Source: Rhodamnia argentea
Lineage: Eukaryota; Streptophyta; Magnoliopsida; Myrtales; Myrtaceae
Length of the DNA stretch: 64,000 nt
Direction of reading: 5' to 3'
NCBI RefSeq assembly: GCF_020921035.1
Contig: NC_063155.1
Span: 25,909,294 to 25,973,293, forward strand
The position numbers and the translations under genes were made by a program. A model generated the notes under the pieces. It was not told the origin of the DNA. It saw only the letters and a program-made list of their open reading frames with translations, and did not search any database. Of this stretch, positions 51,782 to 63,677 are shown piece by piece (position 1 is the first letter of the stretch; each line of letters starts with the position of its first letter).

Positions 51782-52422
51782 GAGGTTTCTTGATGAAGCA
51801 TAGCATTAGGAGTCTGAAATCCACAACGAAACGCGGAGATTTTCCTTTTTCAATTTTTCAGTTTCTCGAAATGACGATTGGAAAACCAATTTGCAAACTG
51901 ATTCTGCAATGTGTTGTGTTTATGTACTCATTTAAGACCAAAGTCCACATGCAGGTGAACGAAAAGAGCAAACGAAAGCTCGCCACCCTTCCCTCCATTA
52001 ATTTACCGAGCCATGGTTCTGATAAGATTTTCTTGTCCAATCAACAAACCAGAAGTCTTTGGTCTTCGACATGCTATCCAAGCAACCGTTTGTTTTTAGC
52101 TTCAGTCGTAATCCTCTACCAATAGAATATAAAATGAAGGCCCTTCTTTGAAATAATGAAAACATTTCAGACCCTCATTTGAAATTTTTTCAAAATTTTT
52201 TCAAAGTCTTCTGACCTGTGAAACTCTATTCCAGCTCAGTTTCCCACCAAATCTACAATTTTTTTTAAACTGAATAGTCTTTTATCCTATCCCACCATCA
52301 CTTTTGAGCTTTGACCGAATCAAATTTGTATCACCTGGTTTTTTTTTCACCTTAGAAGGAAGAGTTCGCTCAGAATATAAATTGCTGCATCTGCTCTAGG
52401 CATAACACACCGAGAGAGAGAG
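51782..52422. other. intergenic between NAC gene and GST remnant
   Basis: 3' UTR of the NAC gene and AT-rich DNA. A TATA-like ATATAAA (near 52374) precedes the GST remnant by about 45 bases and probably belonged to its promoter. Confidence 0.45.
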
Positions 52423-53209
52423 ATGGGAGAGAGTAGCGAGGTTGTATTGCTAGGGACGTTTGGAAGTTGCTACTGCAAGCGGGTCGAGCTCGCCCTCAAA
52501 ACTTCAGGGCATTGCTTTCGCGCACGTGCAGGTAGACTTGACGAACAAGAGTGACTTGCTGCTCCGCTCCAACCCCGTCCACCAGAAAGCACGATGGTCA
52601 TCTGATCTGCGAGTCGCTTCTCATCCTCGAATACATCGACGAGTACTGGAGCCACAGCCCCAAACTCCTCCCTGAGGATCCCTACACCAGGTGGCCAATC
52701 CGCTTTTGGGCAGACTTCTACGATCAGCGGTAGGCTAAATCCGGCAATCACCAAAGGAAAACACAAGCTCTAATGATTCTAACCAAAGTACTGGGAACTT
52801 TACTCTCTAATCGCATGACTCAAAAACTCAATAACCACGATTTCTGTCATAAGAAGCACGAGGCGAGCAATCGCTCAAGACCAAAGGGAAGGATCAAGCT
52901 AAGGCACGAGAAGACCTCATCGACCTACTGAGGGTGCTCGAGGAGGGCATTCAGAGGGACTTCCCATGAAATCTCCATCCTTCAATGGTGAGAACTTGAG
53001 CTTTTTAGGCATAGTGGTCGGTACAAATGCCTGCAACTGCCAAGCCTTTGAAGAGGCCATTGGAAAGATCACCGACCAGAGAGCAATGCATTGTTCTTCT
53101 CTTGGGTGGATGAGTTGAAGGCACACCCTTTGATGAGAGACAATCTCCCACCTCATGACGAGCTGGCTGCCAAATTTAAGGCTAAGTTCTTCCGAACTCA
53201 AAAGGTCTA
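52423..53209 (+). pseudogene. tau-class glutathione S-transferase pseudogene
   Basis: The start MGESSEVVLLGTFGSCYCKRVELALK is that of a tau GST. Near 52497 the frame shifts and continues in another frame (GIAFAHVQVDLTNKSDLLLRSNPVH). A deletion after NPVHQK then removes the region that should contact glutathione (the VPVLVHNG part), and the frame moves again into ESLLILEYIDEYWSHSPKLLPEDP. A GT donor at the expected intron site (after the DQR codon, near 52730) survives. The second-exon remnant (about 52860-53209) holds AREDLIDLLRVLEEG, SFLGIVVG and HDELAAKFKAKFF pieces in different frames. With at least three breaks and loss of part of the G-site, it cannot make a working enzyme. Tau GSTs normally occur in tandem arrays; none is present here. 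Confidence 0.88.
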
Positions 53210-54206
53210 GAATGCAAGTCTTTTTTTTTTTTTTTGGTCGAAACTAGAATACAAGTCTACGCAGCATGATTTGTTGTATTGTTTCCCGACAGTCATACTA
53301 CATTGTGTATTGTTTCCCGACATAGTCATAACAAATCGCGGCCATCATAACTAGCTTGGGACCCTATTTCCAGAAGTCTACCTGTGCATCTTCTGCAAAT
53401 GGAACTATTCCCAAGCAGAAAGATTTCAAATCATCCCAAACCACCCTCTTTTTATTATACTTCAGCATATTGATTATTCCCACAAGACAATATTAAACTC
53501 TCCACACATTAGACGACAGTTCATGCGAAATGCACATAATCTATCTCACGATTTGTCGCTCCACTTATCCGTACAACCAAATGACATTGTGATGAAACAC
53601 AAAACTCAACCAGTGAAAGATCGTCTTCCTTTGGGTAGGAAATGCATGACAATCAGCTTCTTCTGATGTAAATCGCTCCATTACTTCATGGGAAAATAAG
53701 TCATGCAACATAGTTTTACTTTAAAATATGATTTGAGGGTCTCCTCAAGTACAAATTGATGTAATTGGGCTTGAGTCTAAGAAAAGAAAGCTGAACTAAT
53801 AAGCAGATTCTGGATATACTCTGAATGAAACCTAAATTTTAACGGACTTTAAGATGAGGCTATGCATTCTCCTTAGTTGATAATAGATTTTGAACAGATT
53901 GCACAAACGAACTGGAAGATACCCTCAAGGATATCCAAGCTCCAACTGAACCAATATGTCAAACCGTGATCTAATATTACATCATGAATATCATAAATGA
54001 TGTTTTCAGTGCCATCAGCAAGCATTCAAATGGAAAAGACAAAATTCAAGTAGTTGACTTGTCGACAAAGTGATGAAAGGAGCGCTACATATGATGTTCC
54101 AAGAAGCCCAAGAAGCAAATTTGAACCCAGCAACTCATATTACTACCAAGAATTCAAAGCCAAAATTACTCTCAAAAGCGCCAAACTCACTGTGGTTTTA
54201 CAAATC
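53210..54206. other. intergenic
   Basis: No gene is seen. A short tandem repeat with the word TGTATTGTTTCCCGACA occurs twice near 53270-53330. Confidence 0.5.
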
Positions 54207-55518
54207 TCAGCTCTTGGAGGCTAGCTTTTCCTTAGCCTTCTGAATCTTCAACACCTTCTTCACAATCTTTTGCTCTTCCACCAAAAAGGCCCGGATAATC
54301 CTAAAAAAAACATTCAAACTCAGATAAGCATTCCTAAGCACAACTTCGAAGATAATTTCCAAAAAAAAAAAAGATCCACTGATATGGGGTTAGAATAAAG
54401 ACCTCTCACGAACAGCTCCTCCTGACAATACACCACCGTAGGCACGGTTCACAGTACGACGATTTCTCGATAATCTCGACCTCTTATATTCAGCTGGTCT
54501 CAAATGAGGAATCTGTGCAAATGATCAAGGCCTACCATGAATGTGACATAAGGGACCCCAACACATGACGACTATCTGAACAAATCATCGACAATGTTTA
54601 CAAGACACGAGACTTAAAAGCAAGCAGGAAATTAGACTACCACAGATGCAAATTGAAGGAATGAATTTCTAAAAGCACCAGCTTCACCCTCATTGAACAA
54701 GAATCTAGATCAAGTACAACCCATGAATAATGGTATCAGGTAAAACATTGCCAATGATTTCCAGAGCATAGAGCTCTCGCCAGTAACACCAGCTCGTAGA
54801 GAATGCAACAGTTCAGAACTGCGTCAAGCACGTATAATCAACAGCCTGATCCAGGCGTTCGCATTTTCCTCATTGTCTACACGCCTTATTAATCAAATGG
54901 CAGCTCCCATGGTCTCGGTAATCCCAGCACCAAACCAGGAAAAATCCATGGTCGAAACGAACTTCTAGATGCACACTAAACACTTTCGACTCAACCAGCC
55001 ACAATACTCCCACCTAGCAATAAGAATGTCCCTAAGTCGAGAGACCGTATACGCAAAGAAACACCTCGCGAGAGCATCAATTTGATCCGACAGTAACAGC
55101 AAGTGCACCACAATCATCCCAAACATAGTACCACAACACAAAATCCTCTCTACATACAAACTGTCCGCAGCTAATTTCAACAATAAACTAATTAGTTCAT
55201 TGGAAAATGAAGAAGAGGAAGGGGAGAGAAAGCGCACCCCTTGAATCCTCTTGCCAGTAACGGGACATTTGGGGCCACTGGCTCTCTTCTTGGTGGTCTG
55301 ATACACTAGCTTCCCACCTACATTCCCAAAATCACAAGCAACTCCATTCAAACTCACAGTCCCGAACGAATCAAACTCTCAGCGCGAGACGACAACCCAA
55401 AACAAAACAAAAGGAAGGAGAGGAAATGGAGGAGATTACCTGGGGTTTTGACGACCCTGTGCTGGTTCGACTTGGTGGCGTAGCTGTGCCGCTTCCGATA
55501 CGTGAGACGCTGCACCAT
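54207..55518 (-). CDS. RPL34: 60S ribosomal protein L34 (eL34), copy 2
   Basis: Four minus-strand exons, 55518-55440, 55317-55238, 54512-54403 and 54300-54207, have exactly the lengths of copy 1 (79, 80, 110 and 94 bp) and the same phases. The 120-residue product is identical to copy 1 in my hand translation; differences are at synonymous positions (for example TAC/TAT in LTYRK and AGA/AGG in KRSR). Introns are 122, 725 and 102 bp and share little with those of copy 1. It encodes the same large-subunit ribosomal protein. It lies next to the DUF1666 gene, a pairing that I recall also exists in Arabidopsis (At1g69610/At1g69620), which suggests this is the ancestral position. Confidence 0.96.
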
Positions 55519-55800
55519 TTTTTTTTTTTCTTCCCTCTTTATTACCTTTAGGGTTTTGCAGAGAGTTCGGCTTCCAGTTGCAGCAGAGAGGGGTCGCGGT
55601 GTGCGCTAGGGTTTGCAGATATATGAGAGAGCCTCTCGCTCAGCGATGATGGACAGACGCCCTAGATCCGACGGCTGGGAATGAACTCTTCGTCTTTGCA
55701 TCTGACGGCAATGCGTTGGTGGATGACATGGGCCTGCATTGCCTACTGGATGGATTTAGCTCACTGGGCCTGAGCCTGGCCCATTTCACGGACTTCTAAC
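55519..55800 (-). promoter_or_regulatory. RPL34 copy 2 promoter: telo-boxes and site II motifs
   Basis: On the minus strand this carries AAACCCTA telo-boxes (complements TAGGGTTTTG near 55549 and TAGGGTTTGC near 55608) and site II TGGGCC/T motifs (complements near 55730-55736, 55766-55773 and 55780-55787). The word AGCCGTCGGATCTA (55663-55676, reverse strand) matches the copy 1 promoter, at a similar distance from the start codon (about 145 versus 164 bases). Confidence 0.75.
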
Positions 55801-57153
55801 TTAGCTTCTCCCTCATATCAATCAAAATTTCTAGGAAGTAGTCAATATGCGGAAAAAGATTATGGCAAATAAACGATAAAATCATGTGGGCAAGCATGGG
55901 ATGGTCCCCATTCTCACAGCCCGCATAGCGTTGCTTATTATTATACCTAGTTTTTCACTTGTAGTCTTCACTCGCCCACATGTCGGCATGCCATTCGTCG
56001 GGGACATCCGATTGGCCATTGATCTAGAAAAAGAAAAAAATGTCTTAGCTTCTTCCGATGCGACGACGCATGTGTGTTGACTTTTTTATGTATTGAATGA
56101 TAGACAACACGTGCTCTATGGACCAGGACAGCCGAGGTTATGGACTCTGGTTACGGTTAGACTTCGAGGAAGACGAGATGGTTGAGGGTTTTGACTTAAT
56201 GTGCAGAAGAAGAGCAATATGACGGGCTTCGAGTGAACGTCGAAGCATGCCATGTTCGGCATTCACTTGCGGTCCATTGCTTTAATTGGCATACTAAATC
56301 GCGCAATGAGTTCAACATGCCTAACAATGTTCACAGTGCTTTTATGCCGAAAAGTCTGGTGGAATGCGCATGGAATTCGGGACCTTTTGCATTATAAAGG
56401 ATATTCATCTCTACTTACCAAGAAACCCTTCAGTTTTCAGAAATTTGTTCTTTCCTTCTTGCTTTCTGGCCGAAATTGGCTTCTCTTTTCACAATACAGA
56501 GTTGTTTGAATCTTGCAACTCGACTAATCCCTACGGATCCAAGCAAGTGGCGCGCGAGATCCTAAGATCCCTTTGAACGAAGAAATGTGAAACTCATCAC
56601 ATCACGTTGGAAACAAACGTTTGACCACTCAATCAATCTCTTAGAAGGGTCGATCGAAACTGGCTTTACTAGTAAAACAACACTAGTCAGCTCGTCCTGA
56701 GAAATGGCCCTCTCGACCGAAGAGCGAGTAGCGAGGTGAAAAAGGAGTTGCTTTGCTACCAATTCTTCCATTCTTATTTCATCTTTCCTTTATCGAGGGG
56801 AGGGGCAGCGACGGATGACAATTCTAAACACGGCACGAGAAGACCCGACCGCGACGCGAGAAAATGCGGACGACTCATCACAGCACCACCCTCTCCCTTC
56901 CATCTTTGTACATTGGATTTGGCATCTTTATCATTATTTCTACATACATCACTAACTATTACACGAGTGTGAGAAAGATGCATGTGTGCAACCCAGGGAC
57001 CGTGCAAAATACATCCTGATGGTACACAAAATAGCTACCAGCAACACAGCAATCTAGTCCCACCCTATGTTCCTAATCCTGTTCTTTTTTTTTCTGTAGA
57101 ATGTCACCGGTCTGCGACCGAAACCCTCGCGGCAAAAACGTCGCCCTCCTCTC
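55801..57153. other. intergenic
   Basis: No gene is recognised. The right end is the 3' UTR of the minus-strand DUF1666 gene. Short frames show no family signature. Confidence 0.5.
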
Positions 57154-58581
57154 TCAACAGGGGAAGAGCAAAAAAGACGGTTCCACGTAGATCTTCCTGC
57201 TAATGATGTCGATCCTGTCCAACTTATCACCACACCACGCTAACTGATCTCTCGCAACCCTCCGCATGCTCAGAACTCTCGACACCAGTCTCAGTTCGAC
57301 CTGAGCGAACAGAATCGAGGGATCCAGCCGGTCCCGAGGCTTTTGGAACCTCTTCACTATGCAGTTCCCGCTCCTCACTATGTCCTTGAGCCTTCTTTCC
57401 TTCTGCAAGCGAAAGAGATTCGGTTAGCTGAGTTGATATGTTAGAAATGTACGTTAAGTATGTGAAATGCCCCCGTGTGCAGAATACAACGAACCTTTTG
57501 GAGTAGAGTCCTGAGAGCTGTCATAAGTACCGAATCAGCCGAGTCCTGTTGGTCGAGCTGACTTTGCTTTAAACCTCCATCGGGTTCATATCTGTCGGCA
57601 CGGATGAAGTCCCAAAATACTCGCATAGATTCCTCTATGATCTCTACCAGTGTCTCGATTGAGACCGCATCCTCCTCAGCCGCTTTTCCCTTGTTATCCC
57701 TGGAGCTGTCCTCTGCATATTGCAATAGTTCAATAGTTACTTAGCTAGTAATCTGTCAGTCTTACATGCAAATTTCGATTTTTACGTATAGGCAATGAAA
57801 CTGAGATCCCTGTTGAACCAAATGGAATGCGGTTTAGTTGGTTTTCATCAGTTTTGAAACTTGATTTTGCTCCAATTTATTGTCGGTTTCTCCATTCAAC
57901 ACACCTAACCAAACCTTCTAAAGGATTTCAGCTCAGTATTCAGGCATGGAATGGCTCGGTTATGTTTGGTACACATTCTCTAATTTACCTCTTATGGCTG
58001 GCACCTGGAGGAGGCCACGCAGGACGCATCTGTTCTTGACGTAATACTCGATCCTCGGCCCTTGAAATGGCTCGTCCTCTATAAATCTCTGGAGAAGCAC
58101 TCGGAGCAGTTGGAACTCACCTGCTACTTGATTGTAACGGCGAAACCCTCCGTGATCAAACTCTCTCAACTCCCGGGCTTTCCCGTACTGCCACTGAAGG
58201 ATCCCCCACGAGAGGCAAGCGTGTCCTACATAAACCATCTCGAGGTCGCCGTGTAACGCGACCATGGACTCCGCCATGGAGTCGACCTTGGGCCTCCTCA
58301 ATCTGTTTGTCCAGTTCTGCAAGAAGAGGGCTTTACGGTTCGTATTCGAGTTGAGCGGATCTTTCAGTTGGAGTAGCCCTGCAGATCATCATGACACAAT
58401 CTTAACTAAACCCAGAAACTAGTAAAAAAGCCTCTTGTCAAAATTGCAGCCAAGCAATACTAATTACGACCAAGATGTCTGTCGATAAGATTAAGGTTGC
58501 TACACGAGGATGGTGCATCATTATGAAGAGGAATTCAAGTGAATCATGAAAATTTAATGGAGGGGAAAGAAGAAAAATGAC

Positions 58582-58624
<43 letters not shown>

Positions 58625-60879
58625 TGTGGCAAGGACTCCTAACTAATTAGTGGCTTTTGTGGTTTAAAGAGTGGACAGCAGATTGGGCTGCTGCTTTACA
58701 CGAGCATCAGTTCATTTGAAAGAACTCAGAGACGGAATAAAGATTTCAAAACAGGGGATGGAGACCCACCGTCCACTATGCTTCTTTTAAAAGATCTTCC
58801 TCACAGGATTTGCACATCTTTGGTCTTTTCAGCTCCTACTTTATCAAAATTAGATTTGTTCATGCCAAGAGAGTCGCCATTTTTACACCTCAAATATGAA
58901 AAAAAAGGCGATCATTGCGGAGTCGGAAAAAAGTCACCAGATCCCACCAGTGACAAAAGTCTTCCATTATTAGCTTCTCATTATTGTCACATAGATTCCC
59001 AAGAATAGAAAATCAGGAACTGCAGATATAGGAATCAAATTCAATCCTATGATCAACTGGTCAATCAAATTTACTTCTGCTCTGTACATGCCTACCGTAT
59101 CAACAACAAAACTGTACTAAAATCAGAGGGAAAGGATCGAGATTCTTCCGAATTATTAACTGGTTAATCAAAGTGACTTACTGCTAATATTTGCTCTTTC
59201 CCGTTCTGTTTGCTATGTGAATGGGAACTGTAGCAAAACAAGAGTGAAAGGATCAAGATTTTGTCGAGTAACTTACCGATAGCATGTAGAGTCTGGTAGT
59301 TCAAGATGTCCAATTTCCGTATTTTCTCGGCATAGCTCTTGTACACTTTCTGAATCTCCTGAAGCAGATCTTTGGGCTCCAGCTTCTGATCGATCTTCAG
59401 CGGCTTCAGCTTGAGATCGTCGTCCCCCACCATCGTTGGAGACTCCGTCTCGGACTCTTCTAAGATCGTGGGTAGTCCTCCGGTCCTGACATTTTTAAGC
59501 TCCATCTTTAGCTGCTCTACTATGTCATCATGCCCCCAGTCCCAGTTATCATCGGAATCCGAAGCTGATAAATTCCCTGGAAAATGCCCAAGTTCTGGGG
59601 AATTTTCTGAATTAGCCGTTGTTGGTTCCATGTCGTCATATGCCGGATCCTCCCCTTTGTGATTGTCCTCGACTGAATTTTTGCAGGACAACCCATTCAT
59701 GTTGGAGAAATTCGTTTTCTGCAACTTAACTTCTATGTAGTCCTCATCAGATTCCGTTTCACTATCACTAGGTTGATCTGCAACGAAGGCTGCTTCTGCG
59801 TCTAATGTAGTTTCACTGAGCATTTCATCTTCTTCGGAACTTGGAATTCTTCCATCTCCATTCAAGTCTACGGCAGCGTCGACCTCGGAATTTTCCAAGT
59901 GCTGTTGTCCACGGTCATCGAAAGTATTGGCTGAATCAGCCCCAAAAGCAATTCCATCATCTGAGCAAACCGATTCTAACTCTGGATCAACTTGATCAGC
60001 TTGAGACGAGATATCATCCAAAATCATTTCCTCTTCATCGAGAAAAGCATCGTCATCCAAAAAATCATCTTCTGATTCAAGAACCTCTGCCTTTCCGGTA
60101 AGCTGGTGATCCATCAATTGTTCCCTTACCTTGTCACCAAGGACTTCATCCATTGCGTTGCTTTGAACAGAGCCATATTTCTCAAGAGAATCCTCTATTT
60201 GCTCTTGAACTTCAGTCTCCTCTTCACCAAACTCTTTGCTGCCACAATTTCCAGCATCAATATCTTTACTAAGGATTGTGTAATCATCGCTTGAATCCAC
60301 ATGCACCTCTTGGACAGCGAAACTCATGATTTCTGGTTGCTCCACAAATCCGCTGATGTCTCTCCCAGTACAGAACTGATACATGCTCGACGCAGTTTCC
60401 ACAAGAACAGAGCCCTCTTCGTCTCCATCACTTCCAATAACATTTTCATTGTGCTCTCTGTTTTCAATCTCTCCACTCTCCGAATCCATCCCATCGTCTT
60501 CCTGTGAACCAGCAAAACAGGAACTTTCTTCGTTCTTCTCGGACTTTTCAGCTGCTTGAAATCTAAACACACAAAAAAAGGGCCAAAGTTTAATACAAAC
60601 TATCTCAACCATTACCTACTTCGAGAACTCACCAAAAAAAAAGAACCAACCGAGAACGAACCTGGAGATGTATCCGCCCACTGATCCAAAGACGAAGAGC
60701 AAGAAGTTGGAGAGCAAGACCCAGAAAGAGGCCACGACCCCGGACATGTTTCCGCGCAGGAACGGGTTGAGCAATCCTCTACCAAACAAATTCACTTGGG
60801 CTTTCAAGAAAGACAACTCTCGGGTACCCATCAACTCGATCAACCTCTGCGGGTTGTTCTCATCTTTTCTCGATCGCAA
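57154..60879 (-). CDS. DUF1666 family protein, membrane-anchored, acidic
   Basis: Five minus-strand exons (60879-60662, 60562-59277, 58378-57989, 57712-57495, 57402-57154), GT-AG and in phase, encode 786 residues. A hydrophobic segment at about residues 47-72 (VVASFWVLLSNFLLFVFG) could anchor the protein. Exon 2 encodes a 400-residue, very acidic, Ser/Asp/Glu-rich and probably disordered region, with runs such as SEDDFLDDDAFLDEEE and DSETESDEDYIE. The C-terminal 300 residues form the DUF1666 domain: LNYQTLHAIG, MVALHGDLEMVYVGHACLSW, LQWQYGKARE, QVAGEFQLLRVLLQRFIEDEPF and ESMRVFWDFIRADR. No biochemical role is established for the family to my knowledge. Some Arabidopsis members carry a zinc-finger FYVE note in databases, but I see no such finger here. 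A second in-frame ATG 48 bases downstream is an alternative start. Confidence 0.88.
58585..58622. repeat. (GA)n microsatellite in DUF1666 intron 2
   Basis: About 19 uninterrupted GA units within the 899-bp intron. Confidence 0.97.
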
Positions 60880-62170
60880 GCAAAGTTAAGAGTGACTCTC
60901 AAGCCCCTCGGTTCTTTCTCCATTACAATTCATTTACTTATTCCGTGGAACGAAGTGGACTCCCCACTTGCAGACAGCGAAATTTACGCCGAGAATTTCA
61001 GGCCACCGAACTGGGCGAGACAGTGGGAGAAGAAGAGGAGGACAATTCAACTCCCGGACCGTTCGCCCAGGAACAGAGAATAAATAAACGCGGACTCTCT
61101 GCGCCTCCTCTCCTTTTCTCCTTCGGGTCGCTTTGCATTTGCAACCGAAGAAGAGGAACAAAGAATAATGGGATTTTTCCCGGGGGGGGGATCGGAAAGA
61201 TTCGATGGGGAGCGACACGTTTCAGTGATGGGGACGAGGGAGCGTCAGAAATGTCGGTTGCATTTTTGCACTGTGTTGGTTGGGAGTTAAGGCAATGCGC
61301 ACTTTGCCTGTGACCTGGTCGGTGTTGGGTGCTCCATGGCTTTTACCTTTGCATTGAATGAATTGCATATGTAATACATGTCGTAAAAATCGACATGAAT
61401 ATTCCACGAATTTTGATCTAATATATAATGTAATTCCTAAAATTTTAATTTAATCAATACCATCGTCGACTTTCGGTACATGTTCAATGTTATATCCGAA
61501 TTTGAGTTGGATAGACGTTTTTTTTTTTTTTTTGTTCACCATTTAAACTTATTGAAGTAGAAACTAAATCAGGAAATCCCGTTAGCATAAATTAATGGAT
61601 AATATTCATACTATATGGGGACTAAACTGAATATTTACTAAAAGTTCAGGAATCATATTGAATAAATTAAAAATCTAAAGATGATACTGTAAATTAGGCT
61701 AAAATTCAAAAACGTGTTAAACGTCCTAAAAGTTTTTTTTTTGGGGGGTCCAACATCTTAAAAGTCGACGAGGGACATATTCGTATAATTATTGTTCTCT
61801 GTACATATGGGGAAGCGCGATGCCGTCACAAACCAAAACAAATTAGGCGCAAAACCACCGAATCTTCTGGTCTTGATTGAAAGAGTCAACTCAACCCAGT
61901 TCGTGGTTCAGGTTTTTTTCCCAAGGCAAACTGATGGTTGTGAATTCCCACTAATGGCAAGAGGGACACTGTTCTACATCTTTACCTGTTAGATTTTTAG
62001 GCTCCACATCGAGCAACTTTTAATTGTGTCTATGCCTAATGCTAAGAGTGAACATAGTTTCACGATGGAATCGAGAATCGAAAAATTCACACGTCTAATT
62101 TTAAGATATATATGGTAAGTTTCAGATTTCAAAAAATTTGAGGAATAGGTTCCAACACCATCTTACATTT
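60880..62170. other. DUF1666 upstream region and AT-rich repeats
   Basis: The first 350 bases are the likely promoter/5' leader of the DUF1666 gene. From about 61420 to 61720 the words GACTAAACTGAATA, AATCATATTGAATAAATTAAA and CCTAAAATTTTAATTTAAT mark a decayed TIR-type repeat arm pair. A GGTTCC fragment lies near 62148. No gene is recognised. Confidence 0.4.
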
Positions 62171-62174
62171 ATCT

Positions 62175-62445
62175 CAACAATCTCTCCCTCATATTGTGAG
62201 TTTGAATATCAAGCTATCAACTCGATACTATCTCGTTGGGAGCGCAACAACAGAAGTCTAGATCGCTATCGGGGAGCACAAGTTCGAGTTTAATATATCT
62301 AGGTAAACCAGCTTTCACTCAAAAATCTAAGTCAATGAATTGCGGGATCAATTAGGATATACTAATCAATACCCACCATGTTAATTCTTCGATGTGGGGA
62401 CTTCTCTAACATAATTTACCCATGCATCTCAACAACTCCTACCTA
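62175..62445 (-). mobile_element. TRIM-like LTR fragment, minus strand
   Basis: Read on the minus strand, GAGGGAGAGATTGTTGAGA (62172-62198 region) is a polypurine tract followed by an LTR start. About 220 bases upstream lies another TGTTGAGATGCATGGG start (near 62432) with the TRIM hallmark CCCCACATCGAAG. Between them TAGTATCGAGTT (near 62230) resembles a decayed methionine-tRNA primer site. The right LTR is cut by a GGTTCC-type repeat at about 62155. It looks like a broken miniature LTR element. Confidence 0.4.
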
Positions 62446-63628
62446 ATGCTGATAAAACTTTTGATGCGTTACGTTAAGTTATTTCGAGATCGTATTCGGC
62501 CAAGCAAGTGAACGATGGGGACCTTGTACCTTCATAAGATTGAGATCTCGAATTACATCCGTGCTCAAGGCAATCTCTCGAGACTATTATCATAACACGA
62601 AGTAGCTCTCTTGGAATTCTCTAATTCCGACGTGGATGATCCATCTTTGATTTGCGCCAAAGGGACAGACTTAGTCGGGCGTATGAAAATCGATTCGAAG
62701 TACGACTTGATCGCTACATAAAATGTATACAATGTCATAAAAATAAAAATAAAAAGAGTCTATTACTATACTCGAAATGTCCTTCGGTCGGATGCGAATA
62801 GCAAGTTTGGAAGGACGAGTTTGGTACAAAGGGGAGCTCACATTTTCCTTATGGGGCTACCGTCCATATCCCACTGAAGCGCGTGGACCATCGTCCTTTC
62901 GGCATGGTGGCCCCATGCGTCCATCACCTAGCCACTACTTAAATTAACATACGTACTTGCTCGTGTACTTTTAAATTAATTCGAAGTAGCCAATTTCATA
63001 TTGTTTAGAAGAAGGAATATGTGTGATTAATTGCATGCGCGATGGGTTCTTTAGTCCCCTTCGTTCATTATTGAACACATGTCACGGATCATGCCGCGGC
63101 GCCTTAACCTAATTGACTAATTTCGAGTGTTAAGAAAAATGGGGTTGTTTAAGCTCGCTAATCAATTTTTTTCCCCCCAGGTCGTAATTCCGCCTTGAAA
63201 TAATTTGCTTCTTATGTCTGAATTTGTTGGTGCGAGTCGATTTAAGGCCACAAACGCGGGCCTGAAATGAAAGATGGAGACATCATGGATCGTGCTTGCC
63301 CAGATGGGACATGCCACCGCATTGAGATGGAGAGATTGGGCGGTTGGTAGTTGTCCTAATTTGGCGATAGAAACTGAAATGACATTCTGCTCATGTTTCC
63401 ACCGCAAAATGGAAAAATATCGTATCGATCACTAGATTTCATCCGTCTCGCCTGTAATGATAACCTTGGTTAATTTTGAGCTGATGCATCCGTGCCATAA
63501 TTGCCCCCGTACCGACTTCCATGTACCAAATGTCAAATTAAGACACCCTTGATAAATCTACCATTTTCTCGCTCTTTGATTTTTACTTGTTAAAACTTTT
63601 GAAAAACTTTCATCATACCTTCGCTACT

Positions 63629-63630
<2 letters not shown>
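62446..63630. other. intergenic
   Basis: I see no gene, no RNA and no clear repeat boundary in this stretch. Confidence 0.4.

Positions 63631-63673
<43 letters not shown>
63631..63673. repeat. (CT)n microsatellite
   Basis: About 20 CT units. Such a tract could lie in the 5' leader of a gene starting beyond the window, but none is visible in the remaining 330 bases. Confidence 0.95.

Positions 63674-63677
<4 letters not shown>

Noticed and set aside
58585-58622. Microsatellites considered as CRISPR-like or structured arrays
   Set aside because: They are simple 2-3 base repeats without spacers, in a plant nuclear genome.
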